DNA of 64,000 bases from Nostoc sp. S4. Its GTDB lineage: Bacteria; Cyanobacteriota; Cyanobacteriia; Cyanobacteriales; Nostocaceae. A program made the translations under genes and the position numbers. Shown piece after piece: positions 47,275 to 55,205 of the stretch (position 1 is its first letter; each line of letters begins with the position of its first letter). The notes beneath the pieces are model-generated. The model saw only the letters and a list, made by a program, of their open reading frames with translations. It was not told the DNA's origin and ran no database searches. The DNA lies in assembly GCA_029379225.1 (NCBI GenBank), contig JAQYWR010000002.1, positions 62,001 through 126,000 on the forward strand. Direction: 5' to 3'.

Positions 47275-48072
47275 TTAAGCAAATTTAAATTTTTTTGCGT
47301 CTGCAAACCGCTTGTTAATTTCATCCCAGTTAACCACGTTCCACCAAGCCTCTAAGTAATCGGCACGACGGTTTTGGTAGTTAAGATAATATGCGTGTTC
47401 CCATACATCATTACCCAGGATAGGGTACTTGCCTTCGCTAAGAGGACTATCTTGATTAGCTGTAGACGCTACTTCCAGCTTGCCATCTTTGTTACGCACT
47501 AACCAAACCCAACCACTACCAAAACGACCAGCGCCAGCTTCGTTGAACTGTTTTTTGAAAGCCGCAAAACTACCAAAACTTTGATTAATAGCCGAGGCTA
47601 TATCTCCTGTTGGTTCTCCACCACCTTTCGACTTCATAATTTTCCAGAACATCGAATGGTTCACATGACCACCACCGTTGTTGCGTACTGTTTTGCGAAT
47701 GTCTTCTGGTATTGTGTCAAGTTTTTGCAACAGTTCTTCAACACTTTTGCTTTTGAGTTCTGGGTGTTTTTCTAATGCCGTATTCAGATTTTTCACATAA
47801 GTTGCGTGATGTTTATCGTGATGAAATTGCATTGTTTTAGCATCAATGTGTGGTTCCAGGGCTTCGTACGCGTAAGGTAAAGGTGGTAGTTGGATAGCCC
47901 CAGTAGTGTTTGATGTTGTGTTTGATGTTGTGTTTGGTGTTGTGTTTGGTGTTGTGTCGGGAGTTGGAACATTTCTCTGGACAGAATTTTCTGCCGATGC
48001 ACAAGCATCCAAAGTCAAAGCACCCGCACCTGCTGCGAGTAAAAACAAGAAATAGCGTCGATTAACAGTCAT
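47275..48072 (-). CDS. sodA: Exported/membrane-anchored manganese superoxide dismutase
   Basis: A 265-residue SOD. The N-terminus [20 protein letters not shown] has a twin arginine and hydrophobic core ending near a cysteine, so it is a Tat-type signal or membrane anchor. Residues 35-57 are a PNTT/SNTT tandem linker. The catalytic domain carries ligands in [21 protein letters not shown] and [11 protein letters not shown]; the GGHxNHxxFW form indicates Mn rather than Fe. It dismutates superoxide at the thylakoid or plasma membrane, as known for Anabaena SodA. The linker DNA is a direct tandem repeat at about 47900-47957. Confidence 0.93.
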   Translation of the reverse strand: MTVNRRYFLFLLAAGAGALTLDACASAENSVQRNVPTPDTTPNTTPNTTSNTTSNTTGAIQLPPLPYAYEALEPHIDAKTMQFHHDKHHATYVKNLNTALEKHPELKSKSVEELLQKLDTIPEDIRKTVRNNGGGHVNHSMFWKIMKSKGGGEPTGDIASAINQSFGSFAAFKKQFNEAGAGRFGSGWVWLVRNKDGKLEVASTANQDSPLSEGKYPILGNDVWEHAYYLNYQNRRADYLEAWWNVVNWDEINKRFADAKKFKFA

Positions 48073-48119
48073 ATAAGTTTTTGCAGCGAATCTATGTCAA
48101 TTAATTGGTCGTTCTCATT

Positions 48120-48303
48120 TTCTTAGATTCTGGTTGCAAAAAATTAGGGAATTGGGACTGGGTAGAGAGGCGACGCCAGTCGCTACAACGGGGAGCCACT
48201 GCGTTGGGCGGGCAATGCCCGACTTGTTCGCGTAGCGTCTCCGACAGGAGAAGCAAGTGGCGTGGGAACCCCCGCAAGGCGCTGGCTGATTAATCGCGTC
48301 TGT
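48120..48303. repeat. Composite intergenic repeat
   Basis: GC-rich sequence ending attaatcgcgtctgtcagga; the half-palindrome attaatcgcgtct is also inside the copper ATPase gene (10148-10160). It holds ggcgggcaatgcccg and gcgtagcgtctccgacagga, common cyanobacterial repeat motifs. Confidence 0.6.
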
Positions 48304-48486
48304 CAGGAGTAGAGAGTATGGGGAAGTGTGGGAAGAGAGGGGGAGAGATGAGGAGATGGAGAAGTGTGGGGAGTATGGGAGGAAAGAAAATTTATACTTC
48401 TGGCTTTTGGCCTCTTCCCTCTGGTCTCATACCTTCGTTTCCTCCCATACCTCCTTTTCTCCCCACACTTCCTGTTTGCCCCATAC
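48304..48486. repeat. G-rich/C-rich dispersed repeat, copy 4
   Basis: G tract (ggggaagtgtgggaagagag) and C tract (cctcccatacctccttttct) flank a middle different from the other copies, ending in cacacttcctgtttgcccca as in copy 1. Confidence 0.75.
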
Positions 48487-48496
48487 CTATTACTAA

Positions 48497-49918
48497 TTAA
48501 CCAAAATGTTGAATTATTGCTTCGGCAAATTCAGAACATTTTAATGGTTCAACTGGTGGTTCTAGCAAGCGTGCTAAATCATAGGTGACTTGACTGTTGG
48601 CGATCGCATCTCCTAAACCTTTCTTGATTAGGTCTGCGGCTTCTTGCCAACCGAGATATTCCAGCATCATCACTCCAGACAAAATCACTGAACCCGGATT
48701 AATCTTATCTAATCCAGCGTGTTTGGGTGCGGTGCCGTGGGTAGCTTCAAATATGGCACTGCTATCGCCAATGTTTGCCCCTGGCCCCATTCCCAATCCA
48801 CCAACGATTGCCGCAGCAGCATCAGATAAGTAATCGCCGTTCAAGTTCATTGTCGCCAGAATCGAATACTCATCTGGTCTGGTTTGGATTTGTTGAAAAA
48901 TACTGTCAGCAATCCGGTCATTCACCAAAACTTTCTCTTTCCATTTGCCATCACCGTGGGTTGCCCAAATTGAGTTAAGAACTTTTTCAACTTCCTTGAC
49001 AATTTGCGCTTTTTTCTCTTCAGTAAGAGAATCAAACCCGGGATCGATTTGGCGGGCGTTTTCTTCTAAGGAAATATTGGGATTTTTTTCTTTGTTGCTC
49101 AAAATCCAAGATTCCCGTTCAGTGACAGTTTCTGGGCGAAACTCGGTGGTTGCTAGTTCATAACCCCAATCACGGAAAGCGCCTTCGGTGTATTTCATGA
49201 TGTTGCCCTTATGCACCAAAGTCACTTGTTGCTTGTGTTTGGGCAATTGCAAGGCGTGTTTAATGGCGCGTCTAACTAGGCGCTGGGAACCGGTTTTGCT
49301 GATGGGTTTAATACCGATGCCAGAATCAAGAGGAATTCGTTTTTTCCCGTGTTCTGAGGTGGCGGGAATGAGTTCCTCATTGAGAATTTTAATTAAGCGA
49401 TCGCCGATTTCGCTACCTTGTCGCCACTCAATACCCAAGTAAATATCTTCTGTATTCTCTCGATAAACAATTACATCCAGCTTTTCTGGATTTTTATGAG
49501 GTGAGGGCGTACCTGCATAGTAGCGGCAAGGGCGCACGCAGGCATATAAGTCAAAAATTTGTCGGAGTGCTACATTTAAAGAACGAATCCCACCACCAAC
49601 GGGGGTAGTTAAAGGGCCTTTAATAGCTACACCATATTCTTCAATTGCTGTGAGAGTGTCTTGAGGTAAGTACTGGTAAGTTCCGTATAAGTCGCAAGCT
49701 TCATCGCCAGCGTAAACCTTAAACCAACTAATTTGACGCTGACCTTTGTATGCTTTAGCTACGGCTGCATCTAGCACCTTTTGGGTAGCAGGCCAGATAT
49801 CTATACCCGTACCATCGCCCCGAATAAAAGGGATAATTGGATTGTCAGGTACAATCGGTTCACCATTTTTGAAGGTGATTTTTGATCCAGTTGTGGGGGG
49901 GGTAATCTTCTCGTACAT
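48497..49918 (-). CDS. icd: NADP-dependent isocitrate dehydrogenase
   Basis: A 473-residue cytosolic enzyme making 2-oxoglutarate, the nitrogen-status signal and acceptor of cyanobacteria. Substrate-binding motifs are intact: [20 protein letters not shown], the Arg/Tyr region [14 protein letters not shown], the catalytic lysine in [20 protein letters not shown], and [20 protein letters not shown] near the C-terminus. It includes the internal insertion (about residues 265-330) typical of cyanobacterial ICDs. I searched the upstream gap for a GTA-N8-TAC NtcA site and did not find a convincing one. Confidence 0.97.
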   Translation of the reverse strand: MYEKITPPTTGSKITFKNGEPIVPDNPIIPFIRGDGTGIDIWPATQKVLDAAVAKAYKGQRQISWFKVYAGDEACDLYGTYQYLPQDTLTAIEEYGVAIKGPLTTPVGGGIRSLNVALRQIFDLYACVRPCRYYAGTPSPHKNPEKLDVIVYRENTEDIYLGIEWRQGSEIGDRLIKILNEELIPATSEHGKKRIPLDSGIGIKPISKTGSQRLVRRAIKHALQLPKHKQQVTLVHKGNIMKYTEGAFRDWGYELATTEFRPETVTERESWILSNKEKNPNISLEENARQIDPGFDSLTEEKKAQIVKEVEKVLNSIWATHGDGKWKEKVLVNDRIADSIFQQIQTRPDEYSILATMNLNGDYLSDAAAAIVGGLGMGPGANIGDSSAIFEATHGTAPKHAGLDKINPGSVILSGVMMLEYLGWQEAADLIKKGLGDAIANSQVTYDLARLLEPPVEPLKCSEFAEAIIQHFG

Positions 49919-50295
49919 ACTTTAAACACTCCTAAAAAGATAGGCCGTTAGAATTAGGGATTGGGGCAGAGGGTCACAGGGACAGAGGTATAGAGGAGAA
50001 AGACTTACTGCAACTTTCCCCGATCTCCCAGTCCCCAGCGATGCACTGAGCTTGTCGTTGGCGCAGCCTCTCGTAGAGAAGTGTCCCTAGTACCCAGTCC
50101 CCAATCCCATGAAGCGCAGATGTTCCCCCTATTTTCCTTGTACATTAATTTGGCGATTAAGTGTGGGATTGGGTGAAGCGATCGCAATTTTGTACGATCA
50201 AAAATAGTAAACTACTTTTCGCTATCAGTGCTTCACCTTAAAGAATGCTTGATAGCTGACTGCTTTTTCACCCTTTTGCTAATACGAGTAATGGC
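49919..50295. other. Divergent gap between icd and gun4
   Basis: Contains a common repeat (gagcttgtcgttggcgcagc at about 50047-50066) and low-complexity sequence. The promoters of both genes lie here but are not clear. Confidence 0.4.
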
Positions 50296-51021
50296 ATGAC
50301 AGACCCAATGATTTTATCAGGCCCTGCTACTGACATCGACTCCCTCCGACAACCATTAATCGCTGGGTCTCTTCAAGTCCAACAACAAATCATCTCACAG
50401 TTAGCTCAATTGGGTAATCAGGGATTAGATGTGTTGATGGAATTTTTACACAAACGCCGTGACAACCCAGCAACTTGGGTTGATGGCAAAGCCTACCAAG
50501 TCCTCTACAAGTCCGATGCACCTCAAGCCAAAGAATTTCTGCTCTCTTGGTTTCCTGAGGGAATTGTACCTCTAAAATCAGAGTGCGGGATTAATTACAA
50601 TCCTTTGCAACAGCTACTCGCCCTCCAAGATTTCCAAGCTGCCGATCGGATGACTATTGAAAAAATGTGTGAACTATCAGGGCCAACGGCTGTACAACGC
50701 AAATGGTTGTATTTTACTGAAGTAGAAAATTCCCCAGCTGTTGACTTACAAACTATTAACAATTTATGGTTAGTCCACTCTGAAGGCAAATTTGGCTTTT
50801 CAGTGCAACGAGAAATTTGGTTGAGTTTGGGCAAAAACTGGGAGAATTTCTGGCCGAAGATTGGTTGGAAACAAAGTAATAATTGGACTCGCTACCCCCA
50901 TGAATTTACTTGGGATTTGAGCGCGCCCAGAGGTCACTTACCCCTCTCTAATCAACTGCGAGGAGTGCGGGTTTTTGCTTCTTTATTATCTCATCCTGCT
51001 TGGTCGAAGAATCCAGAATGA
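50296..51021 (+). CDS. gun4: GUN4-domain protein (Mg-chelatase activator)
   Basis: A 241-residue protein. Residues 1-80 form an N-terminal helical (HEAT-like) bundle; residues about 85-235 are the porphyrin-binding GUN4 core, with YNPLQQLLALQDFQAADRMT, INNLWLVHSEGKFGFSVQRE, and IWLSLGKNWENFWPKIGWK. GUN4 binds protoporphyrin and stimulates ChlH in chlorophyll synthesis. The two-domain length equals that of Synechocystis Gun4, so this is probably the true activator rather than a GUN4-domain kinase. The ATG at 50296 is chosen; an overlapping ATG at 50291 is out of frame. Confidence 0.95.
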   Translation: MTDPMILSGPATDIDSLRQPLIAGSLQVQQQIISQLAQLGNQGLDVLMEFLHKRRDNPATWVDGKAYQVLYKSDAPQAKEFLLSWFPEGIVPLKSECGINYNPLQQLLALQDFQAADRMTIEKMCELSGPTAVQRKWLYFTEVENSPAVDLQTINNLWLVHSEGKFGFSVQREIWLSLGKNWENFWPKIGWKQSNNWTRYPHEFTWDLSAPRGHLPLSNQLRGVRVFASLLSHPAWSKNPE

Positions 51022-51106
51022 TTTTGAGCTTACGTACAGATAGATGACGATTAGTCCTACCAACCTGAAATTCTACGTAATCATAAAACGAGATGAAATG
51101 GCTACT

Positions 51107-51231
51107 GGGGACTTCCAATTAAAAAAATAATCAATCGTTGTGTAAGCAGGGGAGCAGTTCTTGCAGGGAGCAAGGGGAGAAAGAAAACTATCATCTAAAT
51201 AAATTGGTTAATTTATTCTCTGGAAGTCCCC
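51107..51231. mobile_element. Candidate MITE with GGGGACTTCC ends
   Basis: GGGGACTTCCA at the left and TGGAAGTCCCC at the right bound 125 bases without coding capacity; AT-rich subterminal parts (aattaaaaaaataatc, aataaattaacc read inward) are also similar. A further related end lies at 51308-51348. Confidence 0.55.
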
Positions 51232-51307
51232 TATATTAGAAAAGTCCTTTACCTAAGAGACTGACAAATAAAAAATATCCTACTGTTTGCAGTCAACAGC
51301 CAATAGT

Positions 51308-51348
51308 CAGCAACTTCAAACGGAATAATTTATTTCTTTGAGTTCCCC
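51308..51348. repeat. Dispersed repeat end
   Basis: Related to 30467-30507 base by base, and on the opposite strand to the subterminal pattern of the element at 51107-51231. Confidence 0.45.
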
Positions 51349-51395
51349 AGACTGCTATTTTGTCTCTCCCTGATAGGGGTGTAAACATCCAAAAA

Positions 51396-51480
51396 TATAA
51401 TACATTTTGTTACAGAGCTAAATTAGACTAACTAATGGTGATAAAGTCTCCTTGCCAAACTTAAAAGGAGGCTTTATTTT
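51396..51480 (+). ncRNA. Candidate small RNA or attenuated leader
   Basis: A consensus -10 TATAAT (51396-51401, without a clear -35) is followed after about 40 bases by a strong terminator: arms AAAGTCTCCTT (51443-51453) and AAGGAGGCTTT (51465-51475), extended by two outer A-T pairs, then a T-rich tail. It would give an RNA of about 70 bases ending 85 bases before the gene at 51562. It may be a free small RNA or a leader with conditional termination. Confidence 0.35.
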
Positions 51481-51561
51481 GTGATTTTATTTGGCAACTC
51501 ATGTTTTTACTCGTAAAATCGAAGACAAGGTAAAGGTCAGTAGAAAAGAGTCCCTAAATTA

Positions 51562-52518
51562 ATGAATCCCTCAATAACTCAAGGTGCAAGAGCTATCACT
51601 CAATCCCAGATGATAGACCGAATAAACGATATCGCTTGGCAAGCTCATCAAGGTAGCGTTGCAGCGATTATTCAGCTTTTGAACGAAAAGCTGGCTAAAT
51701 CAGGCGTTAGAACCAGAGCCATTTTTTCTGATGGTGTCTTACAACTTTTATGTGAAGCGGCTAAGGTTGAGCAACTCGAGCAATCTCCCCTAGTAGAACA
51801 AATCCAGCAAATTCTGGAGTCGATTGCACCGCGTAATATCCGCAGAGTCAATATCAACAGTAGAATAGTTCGAGAACAGCAGTTACTTTGGTTAAAGGAA
51901 ATATCTAGCGATCGCGAGAATCAATTACTGTGGTCAGAGGAAATTACATTAGTTCAACCCAATGTAATAAAGCAACTAATTAATGATTTATCACAAGCCC
52001 AAGCTGAACTAGGAAAACCAAGTTTTCCTAGAACTCCAGTTTCTCGTTCTTTAGTACTGATTAACAAAGAAAAACACAAAAATAAACATCAAACAAAGAT
52101 ATTAGCAGTGGCTAGTGTGTGTTCTTTGTTGTCACTGGGTTGGGTTGTATATGCAAAATTAGGTAATAAAATTCCAAACCTCATACAACTAGACACTTCC
52201 AAAACTTTAACAACAGAAAGTACTAAAGAAAGCAAAATCAAAACACCACCTATTACTCCTAACAATAGTCTTTCTGACTCATCTGATGACCCATTCAAAA
52301 CAGCAGTGCGAATTGCTAACCAAGCTTCTGCATCTGGTAAAGTAGCCACAACTTCGACCCAGTGGTTAGAAATAGCTGCTAGATGGCAGCAGGCTTCAGA
52401 TTTAATGAGTACAGTACAACCAAAGCACAGCCGTTATCAAGAAGCTAAGATTCGGACTCAACTATATAAAAAATATAGTGAAGCAGCACAAAAAGAAGCG
52501 CATAAGAGTAAATCTTAG
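51562..52518 (+). CDS. Single-pass membrane protein with repeat domain shared with the SGNH-type protein
   Basis: A 318-residue protein. Residues 29-130 carry a domain with helix GSVAAIIQLLNEKLAKSG, strand TRAIFSDGVLQLLCEA and helix LVEQIQQILESIAP; it matches the repeats of the protein at 33736-36738 in order, spacing and the L-x-(I/L)-x-C core. A basic patch, then one membrane helix at 179-198, a Ser/Thr linker, and a C-terminal helical domain at 245-312 (STQWLEIAARWQQASDLMST) follow. It converges on the MotB-like gene. Function unknown; link to the neighbouring cassette is only positional. Confidence 0.7.
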   Translation: MNPSITQGARAITQSQMIDRINDIAWQAHQGSVAAIIQLLNEKLAKSGVRTRAIFSDGVLQLLCEAAKVEQLEQSPLVEQIQQILESIAPRNIRRVNINSRIVREQQLLWLKEISSDRENQLLWSEEITLVQPNVIKQLINDLSQAQAELGKPSFPRTPVSRSLVLINKEKHKNKHQTKILAVASVCSLLSLGWVVYAKLGNKIPNLIQLDTSKTLTTESTKESKIKTPPITPNNSLSDSSDDPFKTAVRIANQASASGKVATTSTQWLEIAARWQQASDLMSTVQPKHSRYQEAKIRTQLYKKYSEAAQKEAHKSKS

Positions 52519-52783
52519 TAATATTTTGTCTAAAATCCTAGCGTTTCTAAATACTTTAGCTAGGAAATCAGTACAACATCAAGCAAATTATTGCTAAATT
52601 TAATTGGTTATTTTACAGCCGTTTTCATTTATTTTAAGCACATCTTTTGTAGGGACTTCCTATAACCTAATTGAATTATGTGAAAATTGCTGCAATGATG
52701 AAAATCAAAAAAATTTTCTGGATTTGAATAAATATTTAAAATATGCAGTATTCTCAATACTAAATTTTGAATTCTGACTCATT

Positions 52784-53431
52784 TCATTTTACTTCCCGCA
52801 CTTCACCCAAGCGCGTAAAACGAATTTCAATGCGTCGCCGATTAGGTTCTGAGTGACGCTTTGCTTGGGGAATGGGAGCAAATTCCCCACTTGGTAATAT
52901 TAATTGTGCTGCTGAATAAGCACGAAATCTAATTCCTGGCATCTTATTTTGTTGTTGGATTTTTATTAATTCTTTCACGACTGCTAGAGAACGCATCAAT
53001 CCTAAATCAGCGTTAGAACCAGGCTTAAGTGTACTAACTGAACCCCTTTGACTAGCTGCTACTTCTAAATTATTGTCTAAATTGCTATTGATAATGCCAA
53101 TAGGTTGTTCATCAGTGTGTCCAATAATTTCAACTGTATTAATATTGTAAGTTTTTGTGGTCTTTTCGATATCAGGTACGAGTTTATTTCTAATATAATC
53201 CAACATTGTTGGGGGAATCACAGCGCTACCTGGATCGAATCGAGAATTCTCATCTTTAATAAGTAAAATTGGTGGCGTTCCTGGATTACTTATTTGTGAT
53301 ATTGTATATTTGGTGCTAGCTAGTAACAATAATAGCAGCAATATCATGAAGGCATTAGACATTAAATCTGTAAAAGCAGGCCAAATATTTAAGTCTTCAT
53401 TGTAGTCACTATACCGCGATCGACGAACCAT
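52784..53431 (-). CDS. MotB/OmpA-type membrane protein (ZorB-like)
   Basis: A 215-residue protein. A single helix at about 18-38 (WPAFTDLMSNAFMILLLLLL) contains D22 at the position of the proton-carrying aspartate of MotB/TolR stators. The OmpA-like peptidoglycan-binding domain follows (about 60-210): EIIGHTDEQPIG, NADLGLMRSLAVVKELI, FRAYSAAQLILPSG and NRRRIEIRF. It is the last of four co-directional genes (VWA, tubulin-like, MotA-like, this one), 56 bases after the MotA-like stop. It should form an ion-conducting stator with the MotA-like protein and anchor it to the wall. Confidence 0.88.
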   Translation of the reverse strand: MVRRSRYSDYNEDLNIWPAFTDLMSNAFMILLLLLLLASTKYTISQISNPGTPPILLIKDENSRFDPGSAVIPPTMLDYIRNKLVPDIEKTTKTYNINTVEIIGHTDEQPIGIINSNLDNNLEVAASQRGSVSTLKPGSNADLGLMRSLAVVKELIKIQQQNKMPGIRFRAYSAAQLILPSGEFAPIPQAKRHSEPNRRRIEIRFTRLGEVREVK

Positions 53432-53487
53432 AATTTAACATTTTTATTTTAAATTTATTTTTATCAGTTATTAAATATAATCCGGAT

Positions 53488-55137
53488 TTAAAATTTTTCT
53501 ACTTGTTTTTCCATTCTCTGTCTCAGTTTGGAAATTTCATCTTTAATATAATTAACATCTTTATTAAATTGTTGAACATTACTAATTAACATTTCTATCC
53601 CTTGTTTATTTATTTCTGTTTGCTGAATAATTCCTTTAATAATCATAGCGCTAACATTTTTATATTCGCTACTAAAATTTTCATTATTGTTTTGAATAAC
53701 GTCGATAAAATCAGATTTAGACATATCAAACTTCACACCTAACTGATTAGCAAATTCCTCCAGATTGGTGACGACAGTTTTAACTTGTTGGTTGTTATAA
53801 CCGATTTGTTGTGATAAATTTAAAATTAGGCGATCGCCTAAAGCTTCAATTGCCAAATTAGTCTGTTCAGTATAGTTTTTTACGAGTTCTACTAACTTTG
53901 TAAATGTCTCAGATTTATTAACAATTTCTCGCTCTAATTTCTCAAGTTTGTTAATCGCTTTAGAAAAACTATTAGCTCCCTGTTTGAGTTGAGGAATAAT
54001 CTCTCCAAGGGAGTTTTGATTGTTTTTATGGAACTCTAAAACTTGATTTGAAGTTTGATTACTATTTTTAATCTCTACTGCTAAAGTCATTAATTCTTGA
54101 CTACAACGCTGAACTTCTACTACTGCTGATTCAATAAATTTAGTTGTCTCGGCTAAAGTTATAGCAGATTGTGAAAATCTTTCTTGCATCGTAGTCAAAT
54201 CGGCTGTTGCTGCTGATAATTTTTGCGGAAATTCACTTTTAGCAAAGGTTTCAGCAGACTGTTTAAATATATGAGATTTTTTATTCAATTCAGCAATAGC
54301 ACCTTCAAATTCATCAGCAGCACCAGATATAGTACCAGCAGCTTGATAAAAACTCTCATAAACTTGCTTAGCTAATCTAGCAGTTTCTTGATTTCCTTCA
54401 GCAATTTGTTTTGCTACATTTCCTATAGATTGTTCAACTGCATGACGTACCGTATCACCAAATTTAGTTAAAAACTCATCTTGCTGGGATACCATTCTGT
54501 TGACAATTTTATCGAGGCGAGTATCACCTTGTACTTTAGGATGGTAAATATTATCTAGATAATCTTCAAGGGAACTAATAAGTCTGTATTTGGCAAAACT
54601 AGTATTTTTTAACCAATTAAAGAAAGTTAATATCGTACTAAAAAAAAGTCCGGTTAAGCTTGTGGTAAAAGCAATACTCATGCCTTCCAGCGGTCTCTTT
54701 AATTCCGCAATTAAACTATTAACATTGGCGCTATTTGTTTGATTAATTGTTTGGCTAAGTGCTGATAAATTAATAGTAATACCTAAAAAAGTACCTAATA
54801 AGCCAAAGGCTAAGAGTAAATTGGGGAGAATACGACAGAAGTAATCAATTTGTTCGCAAGTACATCCCCAAACTTTTTCTTGACTATAAACTTGGTCTAT
54901 TAATGCAGTTGTATTAACCTGGTCTAAGTTACTACTAGCTTCTCTAAATCTTTTTTCTAATTTCTCTACTATTTTTGGTTGTTGTCCGGGTGCAACTCTA
55001 TCAATTAACCTTTTTACCTTTTCTTCTAAAGATATAAGATGTTGATAGAGACGGAAACGATAACAACCAGTGACTATAGATGGTAAAACTACGAATAAAA
55101 AGATAAGAAAAATTAATTCAGGATGTATTGGTAGCAT
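53488..55137 (-). CDS. MotA/TolQ-type channel protein with long cytoplasmic tail (ZorA-like)
   Basis: A 549-residue protein. Membrane helices at about 7-25, 102-124 (ILPNLLLAFGLLGTFLGITI) and 152-175 (GMSIAFTTSLTGLFFSTILT) match the MotA/TolQ/ExbB pattern of LLGTFLG and the Thr-rich pore helix. From residue 180 to the end is a continuous helical, Gln/Glu/Lys/Asn-rich tail with heptad character, predicted coiled coil, of about 370 residues. The combination of a channel domain and a long intracellular tail is that of ZorA in Zorya defence systems. The tail may contact the tubulin-like protein encoded just upstream. Confidence 0.85.
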   Translation of the reverse strand: MLPIHPELIFLIFLFVVLPSIVTGCYRFRLYQHLISLEEKVKRLIDRVAPGQQPKIVEKLEKRFREASSNLDQVNTTALIDQVYSQEKVWGCTCEQIDYFCRILPNLLLAFGLLGTFLGITINLSALSQTINQTNSANVNSLIAELKRPLEGMSIAFTTSLTGLFFSTILTFFNWLKNTSFAKYRLISSLEDYLDNIYHPKVQGDTRLDKIVNRMVSQQDEFLTKFGDTVRHAVEQSIGNVAKQIAEGNQETARLAKQVYESFYQAAGTISGAADEFEGAIAELNKKSHIFKQSAETFAKSEFPQKLSAATADLTTMQERFSQSAITLAETTKFIESAVVEVQRCSQELMTLAVEIKNSNQTSNQVLEFHKNNQNSLGEIIPQLKQGANSFSKAINKLEKLEREIVNKSETFTKLVELVKNYTEQTNLAIEALGDRLILNLSQQIGYNNQQVKTVVTNLEEFANQLGVKFDMSKSDFIDVIQNNNENFSSEYKNVSAMIIKGIIQQTEINKQGIEMLISNVQQFNKDVNYIKDEISKLRQRMEKQVEKF

Positions 55138-55205
55138 AAAAGCAATTTGTGAGAGTGTAAAAATATATATAAAAGAGGTTGGTGTTAACCAACCTGAAAA
55201 ATAAA

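Noticed and set aside
49919..50295. NtcA site upstream of icd
   Set aside because: Expected biologically, but no GTA-N8-TAC was found by eye in this gap.
52784..55137. Complete Zorya defence system
   Set aside because: Only ZorA/ZorB-like genes are present; no ZorC/ZorD helicase-nuclease or ZorE HNH gene is adjacent, so I do not call it Zorya.
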